From Bacteroidota bacterium (GTDB lineage Bacteria; Bacteroidota; Ignavibacteria; Kapaibacteriales; UBA2268), in contig JAFRQN010000097.1 of the NCBI GenBank assembly GCA_017428585.1, positions 1-8,579 on the forward strand: a stretch of DNA of 8,579 nt. The letters are read 5' to 3'. A program made the position numbers and the translations under genes. The notes below the pieces were generated by a model that saw nothing but the letters and a program-made list of their open reading frames with translations, made no database searches and was not told where the DNA came from. The stretch's first letter is position 1; the number at the start of each line of letters is the position of its first letter. Shown here piece after piece: positions 1 through 6,655 of this stretch.

Positions 1-502
1 CATATTCAAGACCTTCAAATTCAAGATCACGTAAATGAATTGCGTCACCTATATCAAGTTTAGAAACATCTATTTGAAGTGAGCTAATAAGATTTTTTGG
101 TAAACAAGTTACTTTACAATTATGGAATACTTGTTGAAGTTTACCACCTTTTCTAACACCAACAGGTTGTTCGCCGATAAACTCTATAGGTACAGTAATT
201 GTTACTTTTCTATCATCTACAATACCCAATAAATCAAAGTGAATGATTTTATCTGTAATTGGGTTAAATTTAACGTCTTTCAATAAACATCTTTCTGCTT
301 GACCATCAATATCTAAATTAACAAGTTTTACATGAGCTGTATAAACTATTGGTTTTAATGATTGATAATCTGCTGCAATATTGATACCTGTATTATTTTT
401 TGAATAAAATACACCAGGTACTTTATTATCATTACGTAGTTGCTTTGCTGAATGCTTTCCTACTTCTCTTTTAGTAACTTTTAAATTAACTTCTTGTAAC
501 AT
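1..502 (-). CDS. rplY: 50S ribosomal protein L25, CTC/TL5 long form (3' end beyond the left edge)
   Basis: Ribosomal protein that binds 5S rRNA in the large subunit; the long form with an extra C-terminal domain is the general stress protein CTC type. The minus strand reads 167 codons without a stop from ATG at 502-500 (MLQEVNLKVTKREVGKHS...) to the window edge. The N-terminal L25 beta-barrel domain covers about residues 1-92, ending in the typical NPITDKIIHFDLL segment. The C-terminal TL5-like domain follows, with VTITVPIEFIGEQPVGVRKGG and a later LDIGDAIHLRDL. The family is usually around 200 residues, so a few dozen are missing. The start is supported by AGGAAA 8 nt upstream (511-516), the only good ribosome-binding site in the window. 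It lies 17 bp behind prs, a common pairing, and is probably co-transcribed with it. Confidence 0.93.
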   Translation of the reverse strand, partial: MLQEVNLKVTKREVGKHSAKQLRNDNKVPGVFYSKNNTGINIAADYQSLKPIVYTAHVKLVNLDIDGQAERCLLKDVKFNPITDKIIHFDLLGIVDDRKVTITVPIEFIGEQPVGVRKGGKLQQVFHNCKVTCLPKNLISSLQIDVSKLDIGDAIHLRDLEFEGLEY

Positions 503-519
503 TTTATTTATTTCCTATT

Positions 520-1458
520 TTATCTTGCTATATCAAATAAAGAACTAATAGATCTATTGTCATAAGTACGAAGTATAGCTTCTCCTATTAATTCACTTAT
601 AGAAATAATTTCTATTTTATCTACTTTACGTTTTAATGGAATAGTATCTGTTATAAATAATTTATCAATACCGTATGAATTTTCTATTAAATCTAATGCT
701 TTGCCAGAGAAAACTGGATGTACTATAGCACCATAAATTTGATTGGCTCCTTTGTCTTTTAATGCTTCTGCACATTTTACAAATGTTGAGCCTGTATCTA
801 TCATATCATCAACTATTAATACATTCTTGTTTTCAACTTCGCCAATAATTGTTGCAATTTCTGCTACATTATGAGCTGGTCTTCTTTTATCTACAAGAAC
901 TAAAGAACCTTTTAATTTTTCTGCGTATGATCTTGCTGTTTTTATTCCACCTACATCAGGAGAAGCAACAACTAAAGGCTGCATATCTAATTCTTGCAAT
1001 TTTTTATATATAACTGGTGATGCATATAGATGATCTACAGGTATATCAAAATAACCTTGTATTTGTGATGAGTGCAAATCAACTACTAAAATTCTGTCTG
1101 CACCAGCATTAACTAATAAATTAGCAACAAGCTTAGCTGTTAATGATACTCTTGGTTGATCCTTTCTATCTTGACGTGCATAACCAAAATATGGGATTAC
1201 TGCTGTTATTCTTTTAGCGGAAGCTCGTTTTGCCGCATCTATTAACATTAATAATTCCATTATGTTATCAGATGGTGCTGTGGTAGATTGTACTATAAAT
1301 AAATCAACACCTCTAATATTTTCTTCGTATTTAACCCATATTTCTCCATCACTGAAATTTCTTATTGACGTAGGAGTTAATGTCATACCCAAATATCCAG
1401 CTATTTTCTCTGCTAATTGAATATTGGAACGTCCCGAAGCTATTTTTAAATCTTGCAT
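520..1458 (-). CDS. prs: Ribose-phosphate pyrophosphokinase (PRPP synthetase, class I)
   Basis: Cytosolic enzyme that transfers pyrophosphate from ATP to ribose 5-phosphate, giving PRPP for purine, pyrimidine, NAD, histidine and tryptophan synthesis. The 312 residues match the usual class I length. Visible motifs are FSDGEIWVK (35-43), the ATP-site flexible loop RQDRKDQPRVS (95-105), VVDLHSSQIQGYF (125-137) with the metal-binding His, the catalytic-loop Lys in DKRRP (190-194), and the PRPP/ribose-phosphate loop VLIVDDMIDTGST (213-225). The N-terminal start MQDLKIASGRSN fits the family. No Shine-Dalgarno is seen; the leader is AT-rich. The gene follows tRNA-Gln by 60 bp and precedes rplY by 17 bp on the same strand. 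Its stop is TAA and its single Trp is TGG. Nothing suggests a defect. Confidence 0.97.
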   Translation of the reverse strand: MQDLKIASGRSNIQLAEKIAGYLGMTLTPTSIRNFSDGEIWVKYEENIRGVDLFIVQSTTAPSDNIMELLMLIDAAKRASAKRITAVIPYFGYARQDRKDQPRVSLTAKLVANLLVNAGADRILVVDLHSSQIQGYFDIPVDHLYASPVIYKKLQELDMQPLVVASPDVGGIKTARSYAEKLKGSLVLVDKRRPAHNVAEIATIIGEVENKNVLIVDDMIDTGSTFVKCAEALKDKGANQIYGAIVHPVFSGKALDLIENSYGIDKLFITDTIPLKRKVDKIEIISISELIGEAILRTYDNRSISSLFDIAR

Positions 1459-1518
1459 TGGAATTATATTGTGGTTTATTAGTTAAACTTATTTTTTAAT
1501 TTTCTATTAAAAAAAAAG
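1459..1518 (-). promoter_or_regulatory. tRNA-Gln/prs spacer with T9 tract
   Basis: This 60-bp spacer lies between the tRNA 3' end and the prs start. On the minus strand a run of nine T (1509-1517) begins one base after the discriminator base. It could release polymerase behind the stable acceptor/T-arm structure, or simply be trimmed from a tRNA-prs-rplY read-through transcript. A TAAGTTTA (1491-1484) resembles the Bacteroidota -7 element TAnnTTTG with one mismatch, but I see no matching upstream element. The prs promoter could lie here or upstream of the tRNA; the sequence does not decide. Confidence 0.3.
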
Positions 1519-1590
1519 CTGAGGCGGCAGGGATCGAACCTGCGAATGCCGGACCCAAAACCCGGTGCCTTACCACTTGGCGACGCCTCA
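1519..1590 (-). tRNA. tRNA-Gln (anticodon TTG)
   Basis: A 72-nt cloverleaf folds on the minus strand. The acceptor stem is TGAGGCG (1590-1584) paired with CGCCTCA (1526-1520). The D arm contains GCCAAGTGGTAAGGC. The anticodon stem is CCGGG/TCCGG around loop TTTTGGG, giving anticodon TTG at 1558-1556, which reads CAA and by wobble CAG. The T arm is GCAGG-TTCGATC-CCTGC. The discriminator base is G (1519), normal for Gln. CCA is not encoded: the next bases are CTT and then a T tract, so CCA must be added by the nucleotidyltransferase. It points toward prs and rplY. Confidence 0.97.
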
Positions 1591-1719
1591 GTATATTATT
1601 GCTTTTGTTTATTTATGTTCCCTCTCAAAAGAATAACATACAAACTTAAAGTTTTTTTTGAATAATTCCAAATTTTTTTTGCTTTTTTATAAAAATGTGA
1701 AAAAAATATTTCTACACAT
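1591..1719 (-). other. AT-rich spacer upstream of tRNA-Gln
   Basis: A 129-bp noncoding stretch between the end of the GNAT gene and the start of the tRNA, rich in A and T runs. It must contain the tRNA promoter unless transcription reads through from the GNAT gene. On the minus strand a TTTG and an ATAAATAAAC segment are present, but no convincing -35/-10 or Bacteroidota -33/-7 pair is seen. No small ORF was recognised. Confidence 0.4.
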
Positions 1720-1721
1720 TT
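1693..1721 (-). terminator. Possible weak terminator after the GNAT gene
   Basis: Inverted repeat AAATGTG (1693-1699) and CACATTT (1715-1721) with a 15-nt loop. In the minus-strand transcript it overlaps the last base pairs of the GNAT stop codon and is followed by a short T-rich run. The stem is only 7 bp and AT-rich, so termination would be weak. It may also be chance in such a biased sequence. Confidence 0.35.
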
Positions 1722-2265
1722 ATTCAACTCTATATATTTTTTTATAAAATATATCTTTTACTGTCTGATATTCTGTTTTAGTTAATTCCTTTGGATAACT
1801 AATAATTAACAGAGGTACAGGTTCTGTATTAGGTATTAATGCAGGCTGTTTATAGCCAAAATCAGTTATATAAAAATTATTCCTTTTATAAAATCCTATC
1901 CGTCTTTTTGATAATGAATCTTTTGGATGTTCAATTTCACCTATAAGAGTACAATTTGAATATTTATCTGCCAGAATACTTAAAACCTCTGTTCCTATGC
2001 CTTGGTTTCTATATTGTTTATCTAAAGCAAAATAACAAAGTATTAAATATTTATCTTCTCTTAAGTATGAAATTAATCCTGCTAATTGGTTATTATAAAT
2101 AATTCCTTCTAATGTGAATGCTGTTTCTTTGTCTTTTAATGATTGCTGTATTATATCAAAATCTATTCTTTCATTTTCTGGAAATGACGAATTATAAATA
2201 CCTCTTATAGTTTTAATATATTCTTTATCTTCAAAGCTGATTGATTTTAATTGCAAATTTTTCAT
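1720..2265 (-). CDS. GNAT-family N-acetyltransferase, substrate unknown
   Basis: Predicted cytosolic acetyl-CoA-dependent acyltransferase of 181 residues. The acetyl-CoA-binding motif A is clear: YFALDKQYRNQGIGTEVL (78-95) holds the Q/R-x-x-G-x-G/A pyrophosphate loop at QYRNQGIG. Motif B appears as RRIGFYKRNNFYITDFG (121-137), the usual late GFYKRxGF segment with a Tyr. The N-terminal part (IYNSSFPENERI) resembles GNAT proteins of gut bacteria, but nothing fixes the substrate. I start it at ATG 2265-2263; a TTG six codons upstream is also in frame but would give the odd extension MQLVFI. No Shine-Dalgarno is seen. It lies downstream of ackA, separated by a dyad-symmetric element, and may be expressed on its own or by read-through. 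Stop TAA, no Trp codons. Confidence 0.85.
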   Translation of the reverse strand: MKNLQLKSISFEDKEYIKTIRGIYNSSFPENERIDFDIIQQSLKDKETAFTLEGIIYNNQLAGLISYLREDKYLILCYFALDKQYRNQGIGTEVLSILADKYSNCTLIGEIEHPKDSLSKRRIGFYKRNNFYITDFGYKQPALIPNTEPVPLLIISYPKELTKTEYQTVKDIFYKKIYRVE

Positions 2266-2290
2266 TATAAATACTAATTGCAATAATATT

Positions 2291-2342
2291 AATAAATGCG
2301 TTAAGACTAATAAAAATTTTTGTATATCTTAACGCATTTATT
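2291..2342 (-). terminator. 52-bp dyad-symmetric element between ackA and the GNAT gene (terminator or operator)
   Basis: A perfect 16-bp inverted repeat has arms at 2291-2306 (AATAAATGCGTTAAGA) and 2327-2342 (TCTTAACGCATTTATT), separated by 20 nt. The 20-nt spacer is centred on AAAAATTTTT (2312-2321), which shares exactly the same dyad axis (between 2316 and 2317). Only a few inner bases break the symmetry. It begins 16 nt after the ackA stop and ends 25 nt before the GNAT start, both on the minus strand. As RNA it forms a long stem that could terminate or attenuate ackA transcription, although the tract after it (ATTAATATT) is a poor U-run. As DNA it could be a binding site for a dimeric or tetrameric regulator. 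I cannot choose firmly; terminator/attenuator is the simpler reading. Confidence 0.5.
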
Positions 2343-2358
2343 GATAAAATAATTAAAA

Positions 2359-3609
2359 TTATTCTAAAATTTCTAAACCAGAAACTATGTTGTATGTATC
2401 ATGAGCCAACATAATTTCTTCATTTGTTGGTATTACGTAAACTTTAATTTTTGAAGTTTTTGTAGAAATTAATCCTTCTTTGCCTCGTGTCATTTCGTTA
2501 TTCAATTTGTCGTCTATTTCTATTCCTAAATTCTCTAAATTGCGGCAAATATCTTTACGAATACTTGCTGAATTTTCTCCAATTCCTGCTGTAAAGCAAA
2601 GAGCATCTGCACCATTCATAGCGGCTAAATATGAGCCAATGAATTTTTTATTTTTATAAGCATACATTTCCAAAGCTAATTTAGAACGTTCATCATTATT
2701 TTCTGCAATAGCTTTATCCAAATCTCTCATATCATTTGATAGACCTGAAATACCAAGCACGCCAGATTTTTTATTTAATACGTTCATTACTTCTTCTATG
2801 CTTAAATGTTCTTTTTTCATTAAAAATTCTATTATTGTAGGATCAATATCGCCACTTCTTGTTCCCATCATTAATCCTTCTAATGGAGTAAAGCCCATTG
2901 TAGTATCAATAGATTTGCCATTCTTTATAGCGCATATTGAAGCACCGTTTCCAAGATGCAAAGAAATAATGTTTGTATCTTCTATGGATTTTCCTGTAAT
3001 CTGACGGTATCTTATTCCAATATAGCGGTGGGAAGTGCCGTGGAAACCATATTTACGGATTTTATAATTATTGTAGTATTCTAATGGAATACCGTATAAA
3101 AAGGAATATTTAGGTAATGTTGCGTGAAAAGCAGTGTCAAATATGCCAACTTGTGGAATATCATTTCCAAAAACTTCTTTTGCTGCATAAATACCTTTTA
3201 AGTTTGCTGGATTATGTAATGGCGCTAAATCAACATTAGCTTCTAATTCTTTTATTACACTATCTGTTATGCGTACAGAAGAATTAAATGTTTCTGTACC
3301 ATGAACTGTACGGTGGCCTATTGCGTGAATATCTTTTAAGCTGGAAATACCGTCAAGTTTTGTTGTTGGCATTTGTATCCAATCTATAACGCAGTGTAAT
3401 GCAACTTTATGATCTGGAAGTGGTTTTATTACTTTATAATCTGCATTTCCTGGGGCTTTTATTGATATTATTGCCTCATCGCTTCCAACTTTTTCTATAA
3501 GTCCTTTGGCTAATTCACGATCTGTGCCTTTTTTCATCTTTTCTGCATCTGTTTCTATTATTTGAAACTTTAAAGATGAGCTGCCACAATTTAATACTAA
3601 AATATTCAT
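2359..3609 (-). CDS. ackA: Acetate kinase
   Basis: Cytosolic enzyme of the ASKHA fold that interconverts acetyl phosphate + ADP and acetate + ATP, the substrate-level phosphorylation step of fermentative acetate formation; it can also run toward acetyl phosphate. The 416 residues fit the family. Motifs include NCGSSSLKF (7-15) with Asn7, GHRTVHG (98-104) with Arg100, DTAFH (158-162) with the catalytic Asp158, GFHGTSH (188-194) with His190, HLGNGAS (218-224), GTRSGDIDP (249-257) with Arg251, the nucleotide-site GIGENS (342-347), and TNEE (395-398) with the metal-binding Glu397. These correspond to the known catalytic residues of Methanosarcina AckA, so it should be active. No Shine-Dalgarno precedes the ATG. 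The usual partner phosphotransacetylase (pta) is not beside it: upstream is divergent uvrA, downstream the GNAT gene. Confidence 0.97.
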   Translation of the reverse strand: MNILVLNCGSSSLKFQIIETDAEKMKKGTDRELAKGLIEKVGSDEAIISIKAPGNADYKVIKPLPDHKVALHCVIDWIQMPTTKLDGISSLKDIHAIGHRTVHGTETFNSSVRITDSVIKELEANVDLAPLHNPANLKGIYAAKEVFGNDIPQVGIFDTAFHATLPKYSFLYGIPLEYYNNYKIRKYGFHGTSHRYIGIRYRQITGKSIEDTNIISLHLGNGASICAIKNGKSIDTTMGFTPLEGLMMGTRSGDIDPTIIEFLMKKEHLSIEEVMNVLNKKSGVLGISGLSNDMRDLDKAIAENNDERSKLALEMYAYKNKKFIGSYLAAMNGADALCFTAGIGENSASIRKDICRNLENLGIEIDDKLNNEMTRGKEGLISTKTSKIKVYVIPTNEEIMLAHDTYNIVSGLEILE

Positions 3610-3800
3610 TTTTTTATTGAGATTTAGTGTTTAATTAATTTTTTTTAATAATTTACAAAAATAATGTTTTTTATGTTAATTTAATAATTTGTTAAAAAAT
3701 AATTTGTATTATTGCATATTTTATAAATAATTTATTAGAATATTTGGTCGTAATTTCGTATATTTAGCTTTTATTTTTTAGATGTTTCTTTAAATTCGCA
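3610..3800. promoter_or_regulatory. Divergent promoter region of ackA and uvrA
   Basis: This 191-bp, extremely AT-rich region separates the divergently read ackA and uvrA, so it must hold both promoters. On the minus strand TATTTTTG (3663-3656) matches the Bacteroidota -7 consensus TAnnTTTG exactly, 46 bases before the ackA start, but no clear -33 TTTG lies about 20 bp upstream of it. On the plus strand TATATTTA (3759-3766) with TTTG at 3743-3746 is a weaker candidate for uvrA, and the spacing is too short. No LexA-like palindrome for SOS control of uvrA was seen. No ORF is present. Confidence 0.5.
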
Positions 3801-6617
3801 ATGTCTGAGTCAGAGTTGAACAATAAAAAACAAAAAGTTATTAGTATAGTAAAGGCTGAGCAAAACAACCTGAAATCTATAAGTGTAGATATTCCACGCA
3901 ATCAGCTGACAGTTGTTACTGGTGTTTCTGGATCTGGCAAATCTACTTTTGCTTTTGATACTTTGTATGCAGAAGGTCAAAGATTGTTTATAGAGTCTTT
4001 ATCTTCATACGCAAGACAATTTTTAGAAAGATTGGGCAAGCCAAAAGTAGAATCTATATCTGGAATTCCTCCTGCTATTGCAATCAAGCAGAAAAAACCT
4101 TTTAAAAATCAACGTTCTACTGTTGGTACTATTACAGAAATATATGATTATTTAAGGGTTCTTTTTGCCAGAATTGGAAATGTCGTTTGTTCCAACTGCG
4201 GCGAACCTATTCAAAAATATACTGTAACTTCTATTGTTAATGAATTGGAACATTGGGAAGAAAACGATAAAATTTATATTGTTTTTCCAGTAAATATAAA
4301 ACATTTCGAAAATAATACTGAAAATATAAAATTTGCTTTCGAACAGTTCAGAAAAGATGGTTACAATCGTATTGTCTTTGAAAATAATAATGATATTGTA
4401 GAATATGATGAAAGTTTAATTCCTGTTTTTCAAAAGCAGGAAAAAGTATATTTTGTTGTTGATAGATTAAAAATATCCAGTAAAGCAGAAAACATAAGCA
4501 GATTAAATGATTCTATTGAAATTGCGTTAAGGCTTGGCAGAGGCAAAGTTCAAATTAGAAATTTGTCTAAAAATTTTAGTAAAAATTTTAGCAGCTTGTT
4601 TGAATGCGATAATTGCGGCAAAACATATTCTGAACCTCATCCAAATCTATTTTCTTTCAATAATCCTCAAGGTGCATGTCCTCATTGCAATGGTCTGGGT
4701 GAATTGGTAGATTATGAAGAAAGTCTTGTAATTCCTAATAAATATCTTTCAATATCTGATTATGCCGTAGCTCCTTTTAGAGAATTTTTGGATAAGGGAG
4801 AAAACGAAGCATTTTTTAATATGTGTATTGAAAACAAGATCAATATAAAAAAAGAATACTACAAACTGCCAAAGAAGCAAAAAGAGATTTTATGGGAAGG
4901 CAATGGAGAATTTATTGGTATTATAGGTTATCTTCGTTATTTAGAACAAAATAAAAAAACTAATGCTATTGGTTTTCATAAATACAAATTATTGAATGAC
5001 TGTCAATACTGCAAGGGAAGCAGATTAAATGAAGAAGCACGCAGCGTCTTTATAAATGGAAAAACCATTGCAGATCTTTCTAAAATGTCTATTGGCAGTC
5101 TTTATAAATTCTTAACTAATTTAAATTTGAATGAATATGAGAAGAAGCAGACAGAACCAGTAATGATTGAGCTGTTGACAAGAACAAAAATGCTTTGTGA
5201 TATTGGTTTGGATTACTTATCTATTTCAAGAGTCAGCTATACCTTGTCGGGCGGTGAATATCAGCGTATTAATCTTGCTACTGCTTTGGCGTCTTCTTTA
5301 ATAGGAACTTTATATGTATTGGACGAACCGAGCATAGGTCTGCATACTAATGATACTCATAAATTAATTAAAATTCTGCATAGATTGAGAGATATAGGCA
5401 ATACTATTGTTGTTGTTGAACATGATGCTGATATTATTTCAAGTGCTGATTTGATTATTGATATTGGGCCGGGAGCAGGTGAAAAAGGTGGAAATATTGT
5501 TTATAAAGGTGATTACAAAAACTTCTTGAAAAGCAGCGATTCTATAACTGCAAAATATATAAATCTGCAGAATAATAACAAAAACGAATATAACAATAAG
5601 AAATTCAATAGAGACAGTAAAAAGCATCTAACTATATACAATGCAACAGAAAATAATCTAAAAATTGATGAACTAAGCATTCCTCTTAACTGCATTTCTA
5701 TTATTACAGGTGTATCTGGTTCGGGTAAAAGTACGCTTGTAAATAATATACTCTATGCTGGAATAAAAAGAATGTATGGAATGAAAATCAGCAATTATAA
5801 ACTGGGTAGTTTTGATCGAATTGACGGAGTAGATTATATTGACAATATAGAATTGATAGATCAAACTCAAATTGGGCAGTCTACTCGTTCTATTCCTATT
5901 ACTTATTTAAATATCTTTGACAGTATACGTGAAGTGTTTGCTGAGACGGTTCAAGCACGCCAAATGGGTATGAAATCGTCTTTCTTCTCTTTCAATATGC
6001 CGGGTGGAAGATGCGAAACCTGCGAAGGTACTGGTTTTATAAATATCGATATGCAGTTCCTGCCTGATGTAGAAGTAGTATGCGAAACCTGCGGAGGAAA
6101 AAGGTATAATAAAGAAGCTCAAAAAATCCTTTATAACAACAAGTCTATTGTTGATGTGTTGAATATGAGCGTTGATGAGGCGATAGAATTTTTTATTGCT
6201 AAACCTAAAATTGTTAATAAACTGCAAATACTAAAAGAAATTGGTCTTGGTTATCTCAAACTGGGACAGCCGACATCTACTTTGTCGGGCGGCGAGGCTC
6301 AAAGAATTAAATTAGCTGCTTGTATTGATCCTTCTATTAAGTCTAAGAATTTGTATGTATTCGATGAACCGACAACGGGTCTGCATTTAGCCGATATTGA
6401 TAAATTATTATATACTTTGAGAAAATTGGTACAAATGGGAAATTCAATTTTAATCATTGAGCATAATTTAACCATGATTGCAAATGCTGATTGGATTATC
6501 GATCTTGGGCCAGGTGCTGGCGAAAAAGGCGGACGTGTGGTAGGAGAAGGAACGCCTTTGGATATTGCAAAACTCAATACTCCTACAGGAAAAGCTCTTA
6601 AAAAATTTATTAGTTAA
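3801..6617 (+). CDS. uvrA: Excinuclease ABC subunit A (UvrA)
   Basis: DNA-damage sensor of nucleotide excision repair; as an ATP-driven dimer it loads UvrB on lesions. The 938 residues are full length with both ABC modules. ABC1: Walker A GVSGSGKST (41-49), signature LSGGE (482-486), Walker B LYVLDEPSIGLH with Asp508-Glu509. ABC2: Walker A GVSGSGKST (637-645), signature LSGGE (828-832), Walker B LYVFDEPTTGLH with Asp855-Glu856. Zinc modules are C269/C272...C293/C296 and C738/C741...C761/C764; a further CSNC (130-133) and CQYC in the ABC1 insertion fit the additional zinc site known in some UvrA. A lysine/asparagine-rich linker lies near residues 590-610. The DNA-binding segment keeps KNQRSTVGTITEIYDYLR (102-119). 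The ATG lacks a Shine-Dalgarno. Stop TAA; its Trp codons are all TGG. No uvrB or uvrC is nearby. Confidence 0.97.
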   Translation: MSESELNNKKQKVISIVKAEQNNLKSISVDIPRNQLTVVTGVSGSGKSTFAFDTLYAEGQRLFIESLSSYARQFLERLGKPKVESISGIPPAIAIKQKKPFKNQRSTVGTITEIYDYLRVLFARIGNVVCSNCGEPIQKYTVTSIVNELEHWEENDKIYIVFPVNIKHFENNTENIKFAFEQFRKDGYNRIVFENNNDIVEYDESLIPVFQKQEKVYFVVDRLKISSKAENISRLNDSIEIALRLGRGKVQIRNLSKNFSKNFSSLFECDNCGKTYSEPHPNLFSFNNPQGACPHCNGLGELVDYEESLVIPNKYLSISDYAVAPFREFLDKGENEAFFNMCIENKINIKKEYYKLPKKQKEILWEGNGEFIGIIGYLRYLEQNKKTNAIGFHKYKLLNDCQYCKGSRLNEEARSVFINGKTIADLSKMSIGSLYKFLTNLNLNEYEKKQTEPVMIELLTRTKMLCDIGLDYLSISRVSYTLSGGEYQRINLATALASSLIGTLYVLDEPSIGLHTNDTHKLIKILHRLRDIGNTIVVVEHDADIISSADLIIDIGPGAGEKGGNIVYKGDYKNFLKSSDSITAKYINLQNNNKNEYNNKKFNRDSKKHLTIYNATENNLKIDELSIPLNCISIITGVSGSGKSTLVNNILYAGIKRMYGMKISNYKLGSFDRIDGVDYIDNIELIDQTQIGQSTRSIPITYLNIFDSIREVFAETVQARQMGMKSSFFSFNMPGGRCETCEGTGFINIDMQFLPDVEVVCETCGGKRYNKEAQKILYNNKSIVDVLNMSVDEAIEFFIAKPKIVNKLQILKEIGLGYLKLGQPTSTLSGGEAQRIKLAACIDPSIKSKNLYVFDEPTTGLHLADIDKLLYTLRKLVQMGNSILIIEHNLTMIANADWIIDLGPGAGEKGGRVVGEGTPLDIAKLNTPTGKALKKFIS

Positions 6618-6655
6618 TCAATAGCTAATTAATAATTATGTAATGTTATATTTTT

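Noticed and set aside
2266..2283. TTG-initiated six-codon extension of the GNAT protein
   Set aside because: The ATG at 2265 gives a normal N-terminus, and the extension has no ribosome-binding support.
2798..3004. Plus-strand ORF opposite ackA
   Set aside because: It lies wholly antisense to well-conserved ackA codons and has no recognisable protein features.
3741..3766. TTTG...TATATTTA as a Bacteroidota-type uvrA promoter
   Set aside because: Only 12 bp separate the two parts instead of about 20, and the -7 element has a mismatch; kept only as a remark in the intergenic entry.
5439..6577. Several minus-strand ORFs of 60-106 codons opposite uvrA
   Set aside because: They are shadows of the uvrA reading frame; their hydrophobic, Phe/Ile-rich translations are what antisense of Lys/Asn-rich codons gives.
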